DNA of 27,646 nucleotides from a virus: IMG/VR virus record IMGVR_UViG_3300045999_010773, positions 1 through 27,646 of that record; one strand, 5' to 3'. Position numbers and translations under genes: made by a program. Under the pieces are notes generated by a model. It saw only the letters and a program-made list of their open reading frames with translations. It did not search any database and was not told the DNA's origin. Numbering within the stretch: position 1 is the first letter of the stretch; the number at the start of each line of letters is the position of its first letter. Of the stretch, positions 7,331 to 16,763 are shown in pieces.

Positions 7331-10141
7331 CTAGGCAATCTGAAGTGTATGCGTGAGCTTTGTGGCACCATGCGGACTAGAGATCACAAGCCCGACGACA
7401 ATATACGGCTCTGCCGCTGATCCGTAGTTGCCCGTTTGATCGTCAGTAATGCTCCCGCCCGTCAAGACAACAGACTGGCTGAAGCTGGTCAAAACCTTGC
7501 CCCCTGCAATGGCCACATCATATGCGAAGTTCAAGTTAGGATCTTGATCTATGACAGGTGTTGGCATATTCCATTCAAGCGTGTAAATGTTCCCCGATTG
7601 CAAAACTACCAAATTGCCGCCTGTTGTCACCAATGATCCAAACGTAATATCTTCAATTGCTGAAATCGTTAAATCACCAATGGTGAAAGAATAGAACGTA
7701 TCTACAATCGTGACAAAGCTGTAGGTATCTCCGGAAGGTTCTTCAATCAGTGCGCCAACAGCAAAGATGCCAACTCCAACACCAGCCATCAAGGTATCAC
7801 CAACTTCAAGCCCGTTGGCAATGGCGCCAACGCCAACCCCGGCGAACAGGGAATCAAGGAAGTATTCCTGATAGATGGCGCCAACACCAGCCCCGGCGAA
7901 CAGGGAAGCAGGGGGCGGCGCAATCCAGTCTTCAGGATCTGCGATGGCGCCAACGCCAATCCCGGCGAACAGTGAAAGTGTTTCGGTATAGGGCAACAGC
8001 CCGGAAGACGGCTGAATTGTAGCAGCAAAAACAGGCTCCTGGCCTTTCGGCAGGGTTGCAAAAATGTTCCCAGGGCTTAAATGGTTGAAGCCTTGCGGAA
8101 TCGCTACAGCGTTAGCAGGTTTCGGGCTAGCATTTGTTGTTACGGGAGCCAGCTCCGGCAGGGATGTAGTGTTTGGAGGCAATGGAAACCATGCGCTATT
8201 TACACTTGTCCCATCTACAGCGCTATGGAATACAGCGTCAGCAGTGCATGTAACGCCTTGCGGTGAGACATTCCATGTTCTCCCGTTAGCCAAAAAAGCA
8301 GCGGTGCAATTTTGGAGCCTGATGTAGATAAAAGATAGGGGTTTGATTGGCAGATTCTCCGGCAATAATTGGATCCCATTTCCATTGCGATGGCCAAAAA
8401 GTAACGCATTTTCAAGCCTGGCATAATTCAGCGCTTTGGTGGAAGCGTCGCTAGGTACAAGGGTGAATTTGGCGGGCGGATTGGGAGCGCCCATGGGGTC
8501 ATTCGGTCCCGGTGGTGAATAGACCACGCGGTCATCAGATACATACGGAGGCGATAGCTCAATACTGGTCTGAGATGCGGCGCTGCCAAATAGCCAGGTG
8601 ATGCTTTCCTGTTGTTCAACTGCGGGGGTTTTGATATTTGCGGAAAGGGATCTCTCAGCTTCTTTTGGTCTGCGCTGAATGCCAAATTCGCGCTCCGTTC
8701 TGATGCGCTCTTCGATTGGCTTTTGAACAAGTCGCGTTGCAATCTCGATCAAATCGTCTACAGAGTCATAGGGTTTCTTTCTTTCCCTCAGCCTAGAGAT
8801 AACTTCGGCCCCGTCAGTTGTGTTCATAAACGGCGCCCATTCCTTTGTGATTGTCCTAGTGATGCCAGTAGCTTTGTTTTTTGTGTAAAAAACCTCTCGT
8901 CGAAGTGATTGATATGTGCCGCTATTGTAAAGTGTTTGATAAGTTGCTTGCTGTCCTAGCGATTGCCTGACGCTTGCCAGGGGTGAGTATTCAACCGTAG
9001 TTTCGCTAGAAATCTCACCATTGTCATTCTCGTTTACGCTCGTGGGGGAATAGGATCCACCGACGAATCCATCACGGTATTCATAGTAAACCTCTGTCCT
9101 GGAAGGCCCCCATTGATCGGTATTGCTTGTGATGCGCGACACCACGCGATCTTTCTTGTCGTAATTCGTGATTGAGATACTACTTTGCAGGTAGTCAATT
9201 TCCTCCTCTCTCTCGACTGCTTGAATAGTTTCAATCTCATCTAATACAGGGGCGCCGTTGATCGAGAAAAAAAGTGGATAGCCATAAGCATTTCTGCGCT
9301 GCTGATATTGGCCGGTGCCAACTCTTGAATGCTCAGTCCAAGTATGCGTATAAACTGCGGCAGAAGATGAAGACTCCCGCTCCCAGTTCCGCTTCTGCAG
9401 TTCGTTTTCTGGCAGGTCAGCTTTTGGCGCTGAAAGGATGGTACTTGTGTACTTGGCATAGACCGCTTCGCCCGGAAGCTCGCCCGTGTTGATCGGGTTG
9501 AAGTCAATCAGGTCGTCCCTTGTGATTAGCGGCCCAACTGTTAGCACCGGCCCTTTGTAGATAAATTCAACCTGCCCACTTTCGTTCATTCTTGCCGCAT
9601 ATCCCTCGCTTGAGCAAAGCTTATCAAGCTCAGCCACGTATCCCGCTGTCATATTGAACTCATCGATCAACATGTGATTAGTGAGCGGAATTGAAGATGC
9701 GGCGGCCAGGCCAAGAGCTGCCAGGATCTGCCCCACAAGCCAGCTAGCAGGGGTTGCAGGAGCCGCCGCACGCCACACGGCATCAGGGAAGCCAGGGTTG
9801 GCAGGCTTCGTGGGAAGCGACGCTGGGGGCTGCTTGCGGTCGTTCAGATATGCCAGGTCACAGCCGACACTGACTGACGTGACGGGAATATCCAGAAGGG
9901 CATTGCAGAAACTTGACAGGACACGCAACCGAAGCGGGAGGCGAGCGATCCAGTTTTGGCCGTCAGAGTAGGCTAGTTCAACTATGGCGCCAGGGACTGG
10001 GCGCAGCGATCCTTTCAGGTTGATCGTGCCGCGATACATGATCACGCCGACGCGCTGGGCATGATCCTCTGTAATCGAACTGGCTTCATCGGCAAGATCT
10101 CCGAGGTTGCACCAAACCCACGCCCGACTATCAATTGTCAT
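7331..10141 (-). CDS. tail hub / baseplate-like tail protein with glycine-rich repeats
   Basis: The predicted protein has 936 residues from ATG 10141, coupled to the gene before it (ATGA). Residues 1-480 look like the hub domain of siphovirus tail-tip proteins: beta-rich N-terminus (AWVWCNLGDLADEASSITED; 'IVELAYSDGQNWIARLPLRL'), an LPG-type turn 'GELPGEAVYAKYT', and charged strands. Residues about 723-800 hold four copies of SLFAGxGVGAI-like units (Leu of each unit at about 724, 747, 765, 784; the last is degenerate, LMAGVGVGIF). The C-terminal 130 residues are beta-strands with no recognised domain. The position two genes after the tape measure is where hub genes sit in many siphoviruses. 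The hub call is by position and composition. Confidence 0.7.
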   Translation of the reverse strand: MTIDSRAWVWCNLGDLADEASSITEDHAQRVGVIMYRGTINLKGSLRPVPGAIVELAYSDGQNWIARLPLRLRVLSSFCNALLDIPVTSVSVGCDLAYLNDRKQPPASLPTKPANPGFPDAVWRAAAPATPASWLVGQILAALGLAAASSIPLTNHMLIDEFNMTAGYVAELDKLCSSEGYAARMNESGQVEFIYKGPVLTVGPLITRDDLIDFNPINTGELPGEAVYAKYTSTILSAPKADLPENELQKRNWERESSSSAAVYTHTWTEHSRVGTGQYQQRRNAYGYPLFFSINGAPVLDEIETIQAVEREEEIDYLQSSISITNYDKKDRVVSRITSNTDQWGPSRTEVYYEYRDGFVGGSYSPTSVNENDNGEISSETTVEYSPLASVRQSLGQQATYQTLYNSGTYQSLRREVFYTKNKATGITRTITKEWAPFMNTTDGAEVISRLRERKKPYDSVDDLIEIATRLVQKPIEERIRTEREFGIQRRPKEAERSLSANIKTPAVEQQESITWLFGSAASQTSIELSPPYVSDDRVVYSPPGPNDPMGAPNPPAKFTLVPSDASTKALNYARLENALLFGHRNGNGIQLLPENLPIKPLSFIYIRLQNCTAAFLANGRTWNVSPQGVTCTADAVFHSAVDGTSVNSAWFPLPPNTTSLPELAPVTTNASPKPANAVAIPQGFNHLSPGNIFATLPKGQEPVFAATIQPSSGLLPYTETLSLFAGIGVGAIADPEDWIAPPPASLFAGAGVGAIYQEYFLDSLFAGVGVGAIANGLEVGDTLMAGVGVGIFAVGALIEEPSGDTYSFVTIVDTFYSFTIGDLTISAIEDITFGSLVTTGGNLVVLQSGNIYTLEWNMPTPVIDQDPNLNFAYDVAIAGGKVLTSFSQSVVLTGGSITDDQTGNYGSAAEPYIVVGLVISSPHGATKLTHTLQIA
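7738..7974 (-). repeat. four-copy coding repeat, LFAGxGVGAI units
   Basis: Four imperfect units of about 55-70 bases inside the hub-like gene; on the plus strand three share gcgccaac...ccggcgaacag and the fourth (7748-7795) is diverged. Encoded unit: SLFAG(I/A/V)GVGAI followed by 8-13 variable residues. Confidence 0.8.
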
Positions 10142-10893
10142 CGGATTTTCACGGCCGTAAACGAAACGTTCGCATAGGAGCCCATCACGCCAGCATCAGA
10201 GCGCCTAATGATTGTTGGCCTTGTCCAAGCCGCCGGGTACCATGTGCCAGGGGATGGGGTTGCTTGGATCGTGGTCTCTAGCCAAGTTTCAAGGAGTGCC
10301 AGATTCGCACTGGTGACCCATCCTTCTACCTCGTAAACTTCGGTCGCCTTCAGCGAGCCGGAAATGATGTGGCTTCCCCCAGGGGTCAAAGCTGCGCTAG
10401 GCAGGTCGGTATAAGATTTTGGCCTTGATGTCAGGTTGACCACTGCACTACCAAACGTGAGTGTCCCTAGATTAAGTGTAGCAAATTGCTCCGACTCCTC
10501 TTCAATCCCGCGAAGGATAACGGCCAGCCTTTCGTTTGCATCTTCAAATGTAGCAGCAAGCCGCACAAATTCACCGGCAACAGCAAAAGATGGCGCCTCA
10601 ACAAAATTGCACGCAACAGGGGTCGACCATGTAAAACCAGGCGAAGATCCGCTCAGCGCAACAGTTGCGCCAACCGTACCAGTTCTTGCGGGATCATCTT
10701 CTAGGATTTTTGCAGCATTCCACGCCCGGAAGATTCCATCAAATGTAACAGAATCCGACTTTTTCACAATGCCCGACACCTTCCATTGACGCACCGCTCG
10801 GCCGCGATCTACGGATTCCCCGGAATAGCCGTAGGGCTGTTCGGTGAGGTTAGGGAATGTGTAGGTTGTGCCACTGTAGGAAATGGTGATCAT
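10138..10893 (-). CDS. distal tail-like minor tail protein
   Basis: A 251-residue protein from ATG 10893, overlapped with the tape measure stop by ATGA and with the next start in the same way. It begins MITISYSGTTYTFPNLTEQP and is beta-rich with 'RQWKVSGIVKKSDSVTFDGI' and a C-terminal half with 'VYEVEGWVTSANLALLETWL'. A gene of this size between the tape measure and the hub is normally the distal tail protein, which caps the tube and holds the hub. Two similar domains may be present (each with a 'V.G.v....' strand and a helix 'ALLETWLETT'), but this is only my reading. Confidence 0.65.
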   Translation of the reverse strand: MITISYSGTTYTFPNLTEQPYGYSGESVDRGRAVRQWKVSGIVKKSDSVTFDGIFRAWNAAKILEDDPARTGTVGATVALSGSSPGFTWSTPVACNFVEAPSFAVAGEFVRLAATFEDANERLAVILRGIEEESEQFATLNLGTLTFGSAVVNLTSRPKSYTDLPSAALTPGGSHIISGSLKATEVYEVEGWVTSANLALLETWLETTIQATPSPGTWYPAAWTRPTIIRRSDAGVMGSYANVSFTAVKIR

Positions 10894-13800
10894 AGGATCC
10901 TCTGGAGTGCGGCCATGTTTCGCGTTGCATCAGGTGTGACGACTTGCACATCCATCGGCCGATAGGTGCGCATCGCATTTTCCACCCCGGCTAGGCCTCG
11001 TTCAAGTCGTCCCATGGCCCCTGCCAGCCCCCTGGTGTCCATCGGCATGGAATGCGAGCCCACGGACTGCCTCATGGCCGCTGTGGGCCCCTGAGAGAAT
11101 GCCCCACGCTCTTTGAGCGCTGCTGTCACGTTGGCAGGCAATACAAGACCGCGAGATGGAGGGGTCCATTTGGAATATGCCGGGGCCGTGATTAGCCTAA
11201 GATTTCCCAGGCGATCCAGCCAGGATTCTTGGCCCAGCTCATTGATGGTGTAGCTGCCAGAAGGATCTACGCCGCCGCCTGCCCATCGTGCTTGTGGGGA
11301 GGCAAACGCTTTCAGTGTATCGGCCGATCCGACAACCAATTGATAAACAGATTCCCATTGCTCCCTTAGTGCAATAGTTTTTTCAAGCGTAGATTGAGTT
11401 TGGCCGGACATATCCGTATTCCCTTCGCCAAGGGAATCGTATGTTTCGTTAAGCGATTGAGCGGCGGTATTAAGCTTTCCGGTTTCATCGTAGACACCAG
11501 AGAGGTTTCTGTAAATTGAGGAGAGAGTTTCTTGAGGGTTTTCGTTGCTCAGTTTTTTGCCAAATTCATCAGCACGTTGAGCTGCTTGGGTGTATAGACC
11601 ATTGATCCCATAAAGGTATTCTTGATAATTTTGCCAATCTTCAATATCTAATGGGCGCCCAATTGCGTCCCTGACTCCTGTAATGCTGCCCGCAAGATTC
11701 CTTGCCTTGGCATCGGCATCTGCAAGTTCAGCGGCGATCTTGTCAATCAATCCCTCGGCGCCTGCTATTGGATGCTCAAGGATGTCAAAACCTTCCTTGT
11801 CCGCCATTCTTTTTGCTCCGCTCCGTGCCAACCTTCGGACAGTCGACGGATCTTCAAATTGCCTTGCTGGATCCATAAAAGAGACGACATTCTTCATGTT
11901 GCTAGTGCCACCCGGCGTTAGCGCTTTGACTATTGCCTCTTCATACCACTTCTGTTTTTCAAGTTTAGTTGCCTGAATGTTTAACGCCGCAAGCGCTCTT
12001 TCAAGATAGGTCGCTTTTTCTGATGCTTGGAAAAAAGCATCTGCTGACATATTCGTCGCATTTTCGATTTTCATAATCGCTTCAAGCTCTTCCCGGTCAA
12101 ACCACGATGATCTGTTCGGACCCATATCTTTGGGCATACTAAATAACGACATTCCGTTAGGGCCGTAAGAATAAGATGTCCTATAATTTGAAGTGGTTTG
12201 CGCCATGGCCATATCCGCAATTTCTTTGTATTCCCTCTCCTTCGGCGAGATATATCGCTTGTCAGCTCCTGCCCCGCCTCCTAAAACGCTTTGAGCGCCA
12301 GTACCTCCGAAAATTGCCTCACCGGAAAGCTTGCTTACATTTCCATAGGCATCCTTTAGTTTGTTTACGGAGCGGGTCGCGGCTTCTATTTGATCACGTT
12401 GATCTTTAATTAGCTTGGGGGCTTTCGATGCTTTATCGTTCAAATCTTTCCACGCATCGGACATGCTGGTTGTTGCGTCAATCACTTTTACGGTCTCGGC
12501 GTAAATTTTCTCCACGGGCTTTCCGGCCACTTCTATAACGCCCACAAGCTCTTTGACCTTCACAAATCTTTTCCCGGCAGCTTGATCAAGTCGCATCAAT
12601 TCTTGGCTAAAGTCTACCTCAAATCCTTTTGCCGCCGCTGCCGCCCGTTGTTGATTAGCGGCTGATTGTTGTTGCGCTTTTTGGGTTTCACGCTCAAGCG
12701 CAAAATTCACGCCAAGGCTCTTTGCTCGTTCACGCTCAAAGCGGGCCTGCTCCTTGCTAAGGCTGACAGATTGCTCCTGTATTTTGATCTGTTCTTGGAT
12801 AAGCTTTTTCTGCTCCGGTAGCATTGATGGATCTTGGAGTTTGCCTTGAAGCTCCAAAAGCCGCGATCTTTGCTGCAAGACGCCTTGATCGGCGGATCGG
12901 ATGGCAGATTCCTGTTCAAGAACTTGAGCCCGCTGCTTAAGTTCCAAGATCTTGTTTTCAATCTCAAAACGTTTTTGCGTGGCTTCAATGGCGCTTAGCA
13001 TTGCGCTACGCTCTATGCCTTCACTTTCGCGCTTGATTCGTGATATGCGCATCTCTGCTTCCCTGACTTGTTCAGCCGAAGCACCCCTATCTTTGAGCGT
13101 CTGCAGCTCTTGCTCTGCGAGTGTTTGGGCACGGCCAACCCTGGCGCGGCTAACATCAAACCCCGACTGCACAAGCTGAGCCTGAGCGCTAGCCAAATTA
13201 GCATAAGCATCCGCAACATTCCGCACCGCGCTAAGGCGAGCGGAGTCTAGGCCGGCCTGCTTATCCAGGTTGGCAGCGGTCATCTGTTCAACTTCTAACT
13301 TGCTTTTTGCAATCTCCAGTTTTTCTTTCGCGGATACAACTAGACCGCGTGCGGTGCGCTCTTCTTTTTCTATCAAGCTTTGCATTTTGTCTTGATTATT
13401 TAGCAGCTCCCTGTTTAATTCTTTTTCACGCTCCTTGAGATTTTTGATTTTTTCGCGTGAGTTGATCTGAACTTTAAGTATACTGGTTGGGTCGATGCCG
13501 CCAACTCTTTCCACGCGCTCTGCTGCGGTATCTGTCGTTGCAGGTGTCAGCGCCGGTCGCTCTTTTGATTTAACCGCTGCTAACTGTTCTTCTAGTTTGA
13601 TTTCCTCTCGAATCAGCGCCAAGTCTTTTTGTGTCTGCCTGGTAGCAGCTACGGCTTGTTCGCGCTCTTTGCCTTGCGCAAGTCGCAATTCTAGGGCGTT
13701 GATCTCTTTGTCGATCGCGCTGCGCCGCTCCCGGTCCGATGCTGGGATGGTCGCTTTTTTACTTTCAAGCGCATCTAGCCTCTTTCGATCGGCTTCCGCT

Positions 13801-16109
13801 TGCTTTACAAAATTCTGCGAAGCCTTGGATAGATTCTCAAGATTCTTGGCAGACGATCCTTTGTCAATTGCATCTAGCACATTTTTGTATTCCTTGAGCG
13901 CCGCGATTCTTGTTTCAAACACAGATCTTTGCGGATCGTTTCTGCCGAGCTTCCCTAGCGCAGCTTCTAGCGCCTTGATCTGACCATCAACTTTTTGCAT
14001 GTCAAGCTTAACGCTCAACGGAGTTTCAATCTTGCGCAGTTGAGCCTGAAGCTCGTCTAGCCTTTGCTGTGCTTCCGTTGTATCTAGCTTCAGTTTCTTT
14101 GTCTTATCAATCTCGTCTTGTGTTTTCTTGATCTCATCTCGTAGTTCATTGGCTTTTTTGGAAAGTTCTTCTGTGTCTTCGCCGGTTACCTTGATCTGGG
14201 AATCCAGCAGCGCATAGGTCCCTGCGGCGGCGGCGGCGGCAATGCCAAGGGCGATCACGGCTTTGCCTGGGTTCAGTGCTTGAACGAATGAAAGTAGCAC
14301 CGCGTAAACTTTTGTGCGTGCGTTTAACACACTTTGCGCAACTTGCAGCGCAGCCAAGCCCTGCGTCATCCCTTTGAACACAGCAATGCCAACCCCAAGG
14401 GCAATAGTGGTTTGCAGGAGCTGCTTTGTTGTGCGATCGGTTTCGCGGAAGTTTCCGGTCAGAATTGCGGCGGCGGCTGCAATGGAGAGGACAATCACAG
14501 CGCCTGATCCCATAGAGGCGATTGACAATCCTGCCGCCTTGGCACCTTTTGCCAGGTCGCTAAACCCACCCAGTTGCAAAACAACAGCATTGGTCGCCAT
14601 CATGGCCACGGTTGTAGCCGTTGCGGCAGCTGTCAGGGCGATCAGGGCCCCGGCTGCTGTCTTGACAGGGGCGGGAAGTGCGGAGATGCCCCCTAGCGCC
14701 GCGTTCAGCAGGCCTACGAAGGGTCGCAGTCCAGCGGCGATGACACCGCCGAGATGCGTGCCCAGACTGTCAAGGGTCCCGGTGAGCTGCTGAACTTCTA
14801 ATCCCATGCCAGACATAGAGGTTCTCGCTGTATCCGCTGCGCCCGCTGAATTTCCCATATCACGAAACATCTTCGTGATAGCCACATCAGATTGGTTGAG
14901 AATCGCGAGAAACTTTGAACCGGCTTCATCGCCAAACAACACGTTAGCCAGTTGGACCTGATCGGCTTGATTGAGCTTTTCAAGGCCACTTTTCAGGCTA
15001 ATGAAAACCTGATCCAGCGGAAGCAGCTTGCCGTTTGTGTCCACAACTTGAGCGCCGAGCTTTCGCATGACGCCCGTAAGCCTTTCCTGCCCACGGGCCA
15101 GGCCCATCACCTCAGGTGACGCACCGCCTGCGGCCTGCTGAATTTTCTGGAGGCCTGTGCGCAAGCCCGTGCCCGCCACGGATCCTTGGATGCCCGCGTT
15201 TGCCATGAGGCCAGCGGCGGCGGCGACCTCTTCCAGGGAGATGCCAAGCGCTTTGGCAATAGGGGCTGTGTACTCAAATGTATATCCAAGTCCTTCAATG
15301 CTTGCGTTGCTGCTGTTCGCCGTGTTGACGAGTACATCTACAACATGAGTTGTTTTGTCTACGTCTAATTGAAAGCCCCTGAGAGTGTTTCCGACAATAT
15401 CCCCAAAGCTTGCAAAGCCGGTTCCCGTTGCTTCCGCCCCTCTCACGACTCCTGGCAACGCAGTTTCAATCTCTTTGACCGAAAAACCAGCTCTGACAAG
15501 GCTTGTGGCAAGCTCTGCCACTTGCTTCGTTGTTCCAGCCGCTTCGATGCCAACCTTGTCCACAATGGTGCCAAGCCGTTCGTAGGCGCCGGTTTCCCCT
15601 GCGGCGGCAGCGGCAAGCCTTAGCTCGCCGTCAAGCTCCAAAAATCCGCTGATCAATCCGCGCAAGGATCCAAGGCTTGTGCCGATGGCGTCGGTCAGTC
15701 TTGACGTGAGGCTGATTGCAACACCTTCTACGGCCGCTTCGATTAGGTTGAAGTTTCTCTCGGCGCTTTTGCCGGCACTCTCTACAGCATTGCGGAATTT
15801 GTTTACGCTATCGACCGCTTGCTTAAAGGCCTCGCTTCCTTTGCTCAGCCGCTCAAGTTCTTGTGGCGTCAGGAATTGCCCTAAATTGTTTCTGAATTTA
15901 AGGTCAGTCTTGCTAAATTTTGCATTGACATCTTTAGCAGCTTTTTCTGCCGCCGCTACCAGTTCATCAAATGCCTTTTTGCCTTCTGCAGATAGTTTAT
16001 CCGAAAAATCACGGCCAAGCTTTCCGCCCGATAGCGCAATGGCGCGCGCGATCTCAGCTTCATTCTCAAGTAAAAAACTTACGCCAACTTCAACGCCCTG
16101 GCCTGCCAC
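10890..16109 (-). CDS. tail tape measure protein
   Basis: The predicted protein has 1739 residues and starts with GTG 16109 (MAGQGVEVGVSFLLENEAEI), 23 nt after the core of operon-head copy 5. Residues about 150-330 hold the TP901-type minor tail core: 'AELATSLVRAGFSVKEIETA', 'GISLEEVAAAAGLMANAGIQ' and 'GSVAGTGLRTGLQKIQQAAG' are its typical strings. Residues about 470-620 are hydrophobic (several 'ALIALTAAATATTVAMMA' type segments). Residues about 640-1220 are long coiled coils rich in Lys, Glu and Gln. At the usual 0.15 nm per residue this length would set a tail near 260 nm, so a long-tailed siphovirus. The tape measure also helps assemble the tube and can act in DNA entry. Plus-strand frames within it are shadows. 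Confidence 0.95.
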   Translation of the reverse strand: MAGQGVEVGVSFLLENEAEIARAIALSGGKLGRDFSDKLSAEGKKAFDELVAAAEKAAKDVNAKFSKTDLKFRNNLGQFLTPQELERLSKGSEAFKQAVDSVNKFRNAVESAGKSAERNFNLIEAAVEGVAISLTSRLTDAIGTSLGSLRGLISGFLELDGELRLAAAAAGETGAYERLGTIVDKVGIEAAGTTKQVAELATSLVRAGFSVKEIETALPGVVRGAEATGTGFASFGDIVGNTLRGFQLDVDKTTHVVDVLVNTANSSNASIEGLGYTFEYTAPIAKALGISLEEVAAAAGLMANAGIQGSVAGTGLRTGLQKIQQAAGGASPEVMGLARGQERLTGVMRKLGAQVVDTNGKLLPLDQVFISLKSGLEKLNQADQVQLANVLFGDEAGSKFLAILNQSDVAITKMFRDMGNSAGAADTARTSMSGMGLEVQQLTGTLDSLGTHLGGVIAAGLRPFVGLLNAALGGISALPAPVKTAAGALIALTAAATATTVAMMATNAVVLQLGGFSDLAKGAKAAGLSIASMGSGAVIVLSIAAAAAILTGNFRETDRTTKQLLQTTIALGVGIAVFKGMTQGLAALQVAQSVLNARTKVYAVLLSFVQALNPGKAVIALGIAAAAAAGTYALLDSQIKVTGEDTEELSKKANELRDEIKKTQDEIDKTKKLKLDTTEAQQRLDELQAQLRKIETPLSVKLDMQKVDGQIKALEAALGKLGRNDPQRSVFETRIAALKEYKNVLDAIDKGSSAKNLENLSKASQNFVKQAEADRKRLDALESKKATIPASDRERRSAIDKEINALELRLAQGKEREQAVAATRQTQKDLALIREEIKLEEQLAAVKSKERPALTPATTDTAAERVERVGGIDPTSILKVQINSREKIKNLKEREKELNRELLNNQDKMQSLIEKEERTARGLVVSAKEKLEIAKSKLEVEQMTAANLDKQAGLDSARLSAVRNVADAYANLASAQAQLVQSGFDVSRARVGRAQTLAEQELQTLKDRGASAEQVREAEMRISRIKRESEGIERSAMLSAIEATQKRFEIENKILELKQRAQVLEQESAIRSADQGVLQQRSRLLELQGKLQDPSMLPEQKKLIQEQIKIQEQSVSLSKEQARFERERAKSLGVNFALERETQKAQQQSAANQQRAAAAAKGFEVDFSQELMRLDQAAGKRFVKVKELVGVIEVAGKPVEKIYAETVKVIDATTSMSDAWKDLNDKASKAPKLIKDQRDQIEAATRSVNKLKDAYGNVSKLSGEAIFGGTGAQSVLGGGAGADKRYISPKEREYKEIADMAMAQTTSNYRTSYSYGPNGMSLFSMPKDMGPNRSSWFDREELEAIMKIENATNMSADAFFQASEKATYLERALAALNIQATKLEKQKWYEEAIVKALTPGGTSNMKNVVSFMDPARQFEDPSTVRRLARSGAKRMADKEGFDILEHPIAGAEGLIDKIAAELADADAKARNLAGSITGVRDAIGRPLDIEDWQNYQEYLYGINGLYTQAAQRADEFGKKLSNENPQETLSSIYRNLSGVYDETGKLNTAAQSLNETYDSLGEGNTDMSGQTQSTLEKTIALREQWESVYQLVVGSADTLKAFASPQARWAGGGVDPSGSYTINELGQESWLDRLGNLRLITAPAYSKWTPPSRGLVLPANVTAALKERGAFSQGPTAAMRQSVGSHSMPMDTRGLAGAMGRLERGLAGVENAMRTYRPMDVQVVTPDATRNMAALQRIL

Positions 16110-16128
16110 TATTTGATGATCTTACTGA

Positions 16129-16143
16129 TGTAAGTTTTCCCGG
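16129..16143 (-). promoter_or_regulatory. operon-head element, copy 5
   Basis: Minus strand reads CCGGGAAAACTTACA with the core intact. It follows a strong intrinsic terminator by 17 nt and is 23 nt before the tape measure start. This terminator-then-element order favours a role in starting transcription or translation again. Confidence 0.8.
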
Positions 16144-16160
16144 TTTGACGTGGCTTGCAT

Positions 16161-16182
16161 AAAAAACCCGGCCCTTGCCGGG
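16161..16182 (-). terminator. intrinsic terminator upstream of the tape measure gene
   Basis: Minus strand has CCCGGC (16182-16177), loop AAGG, GCCGGG (16172-16167) and then six T (16166-16161): a perfect 6-bp GC stem with a U-run. It terminates the tail terminator-like gene unit. Confidence 0.85.
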
Positions 16183-16219
16183 ACCGGGTGAACTGTTCTC
16201 AACTAGGAATTTACACCTA

Positions 16220-16651
16220 TCAGGTCAGACCTGCAACCTTGCATTGCCAAACCACAACAAACTGAGCTAGGCCCGTGGTGAGATCTTGAATTGTCACATT
16301 GTTTGCAGTGGCGCCAGGCAGTAGGACAAGGAGGCGATCTATGACGGCTTGGATATTGGATGCACCTCCTGCGGCAGGCTTCCACTGGGTGACGCGGATG
16401 GAGAATGATGGATTCGTGACAACCTCACCGGTTTGGCACGGCTCTGGAGCGTAGCCAATCGGCAAGCGTTCAACCTGGATTTCCACGCCCTGTTGCCTTG
16501 TGGTAGCTTCAATGGTCTCATTCGGCCACAGCCTAGAGATGGCTGGCCTTGTGGCGCCAGATTTGAGGATATGGGTTCCCAAGAGGGGGATGATGTCGGG
16601 ATCCGTGGCGATCAGGTCATAGAGTGCGCCGGTATCGGTTGGGAGTGTCAT
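16220..16651 (-). CDS. tail terminator-like protein
   Basis: A 143-residue protein from ATG 16651. It starts MTLPTDTGALYDLIATDPDI, then 'GVEIQVERLPIGYAPEPCQT' and 'PSFSIRVTQWKPAAGG', and ends with a helix 'IQAVIDRLLVLLPGATANNV' and a strand 'LAQFVVVWQCKVAG'. The helix, strands, helix, strand pattern with a short N-terminal helix (ALYDLIA) is that of siphovirus tail terminators, which cap the tube at the neck. Its place just before the tape measure is unusual for a terminator, as that gene usually precedes the tail tube gene; this fits the reshuffled layout of the window. Its start lies just after a perfect 10-bp inverted repeat (16695-16722). Confidence 0.6.
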   Translation of the reverse strand: MTLPTDTGALYDLIATDPDIIPLLGTHILKSGATRPAISRLWPNETIEATTRQQGVEIQVERLPIGYAPEPCQTGEVVTNPSFSIRVTQWKPAAGGASNIQAVIDRLLVLLPGATANNVTIQDLTTGLAQFVVVWQCKVAGLT

Positions 16652-16763
16652 GGTTGAATGGCGGTTTGGCCCAGGATCTGTAGAGGTATATAAGCAAGTA
16701 TAAGGTGGTGGGCTTATACTTGGCTAGATTCTGATAGAGGTTCAGTTGGTCGGCGATGGTCAT
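16617..16763 (-). CDS. possible 48-residue ORF overlapping the tail terminator-like start
   Basis: An ATG at 16763 opens 48 codons ending at 16617, with a 35-nt overlap with the start of the next gene. The product starts MTIADQLNLYQNLAKYKP, then TTLYLLIYLYRSWAKPP, and looks more like a structured protein than a random frame. A purine-rich AAGGAGATAGCGG lies upstream of the ATG. The frame is open to a TTG at 16808 as well. A competing frame (16714-16830) covers part of the same bases. Only one is likely to be real. Confidence 0.35.
   Translation of the reverse strand: MTIADQLNLYQNLAKYKPTTLYLLIYLYRSWAKPPFNHDTPNRYRRTL
16695..16722. repeat. perfect 10-bp inverted repeat, stem-loop
   Basis: CAAGTATAAG (16695-16704) and CTTATACTTG (16713-16722) are perfect reverse complements around an 8-base loop. 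No U-run follows on either strand, so it is not a terminator. It lies 44 nt before the tail terminator-like start. A third partial copy of the CTTATA half (to 16690) would allow an alternative fold. Confidence 0.7.

Noticed and set aside
13495-13983. 162-residue plus-strand frame inside the tape measure gene
   Set aside because: Ser/Arg-rich translation of an antisense coiled coil; a shadow.
14314-14793. Alanine-rich plus-strand frame as a gene
   Set aside because: Antisense to the tape measure hydrophobic segment; composition follows from the GC-rich Ala codons on the other strand.
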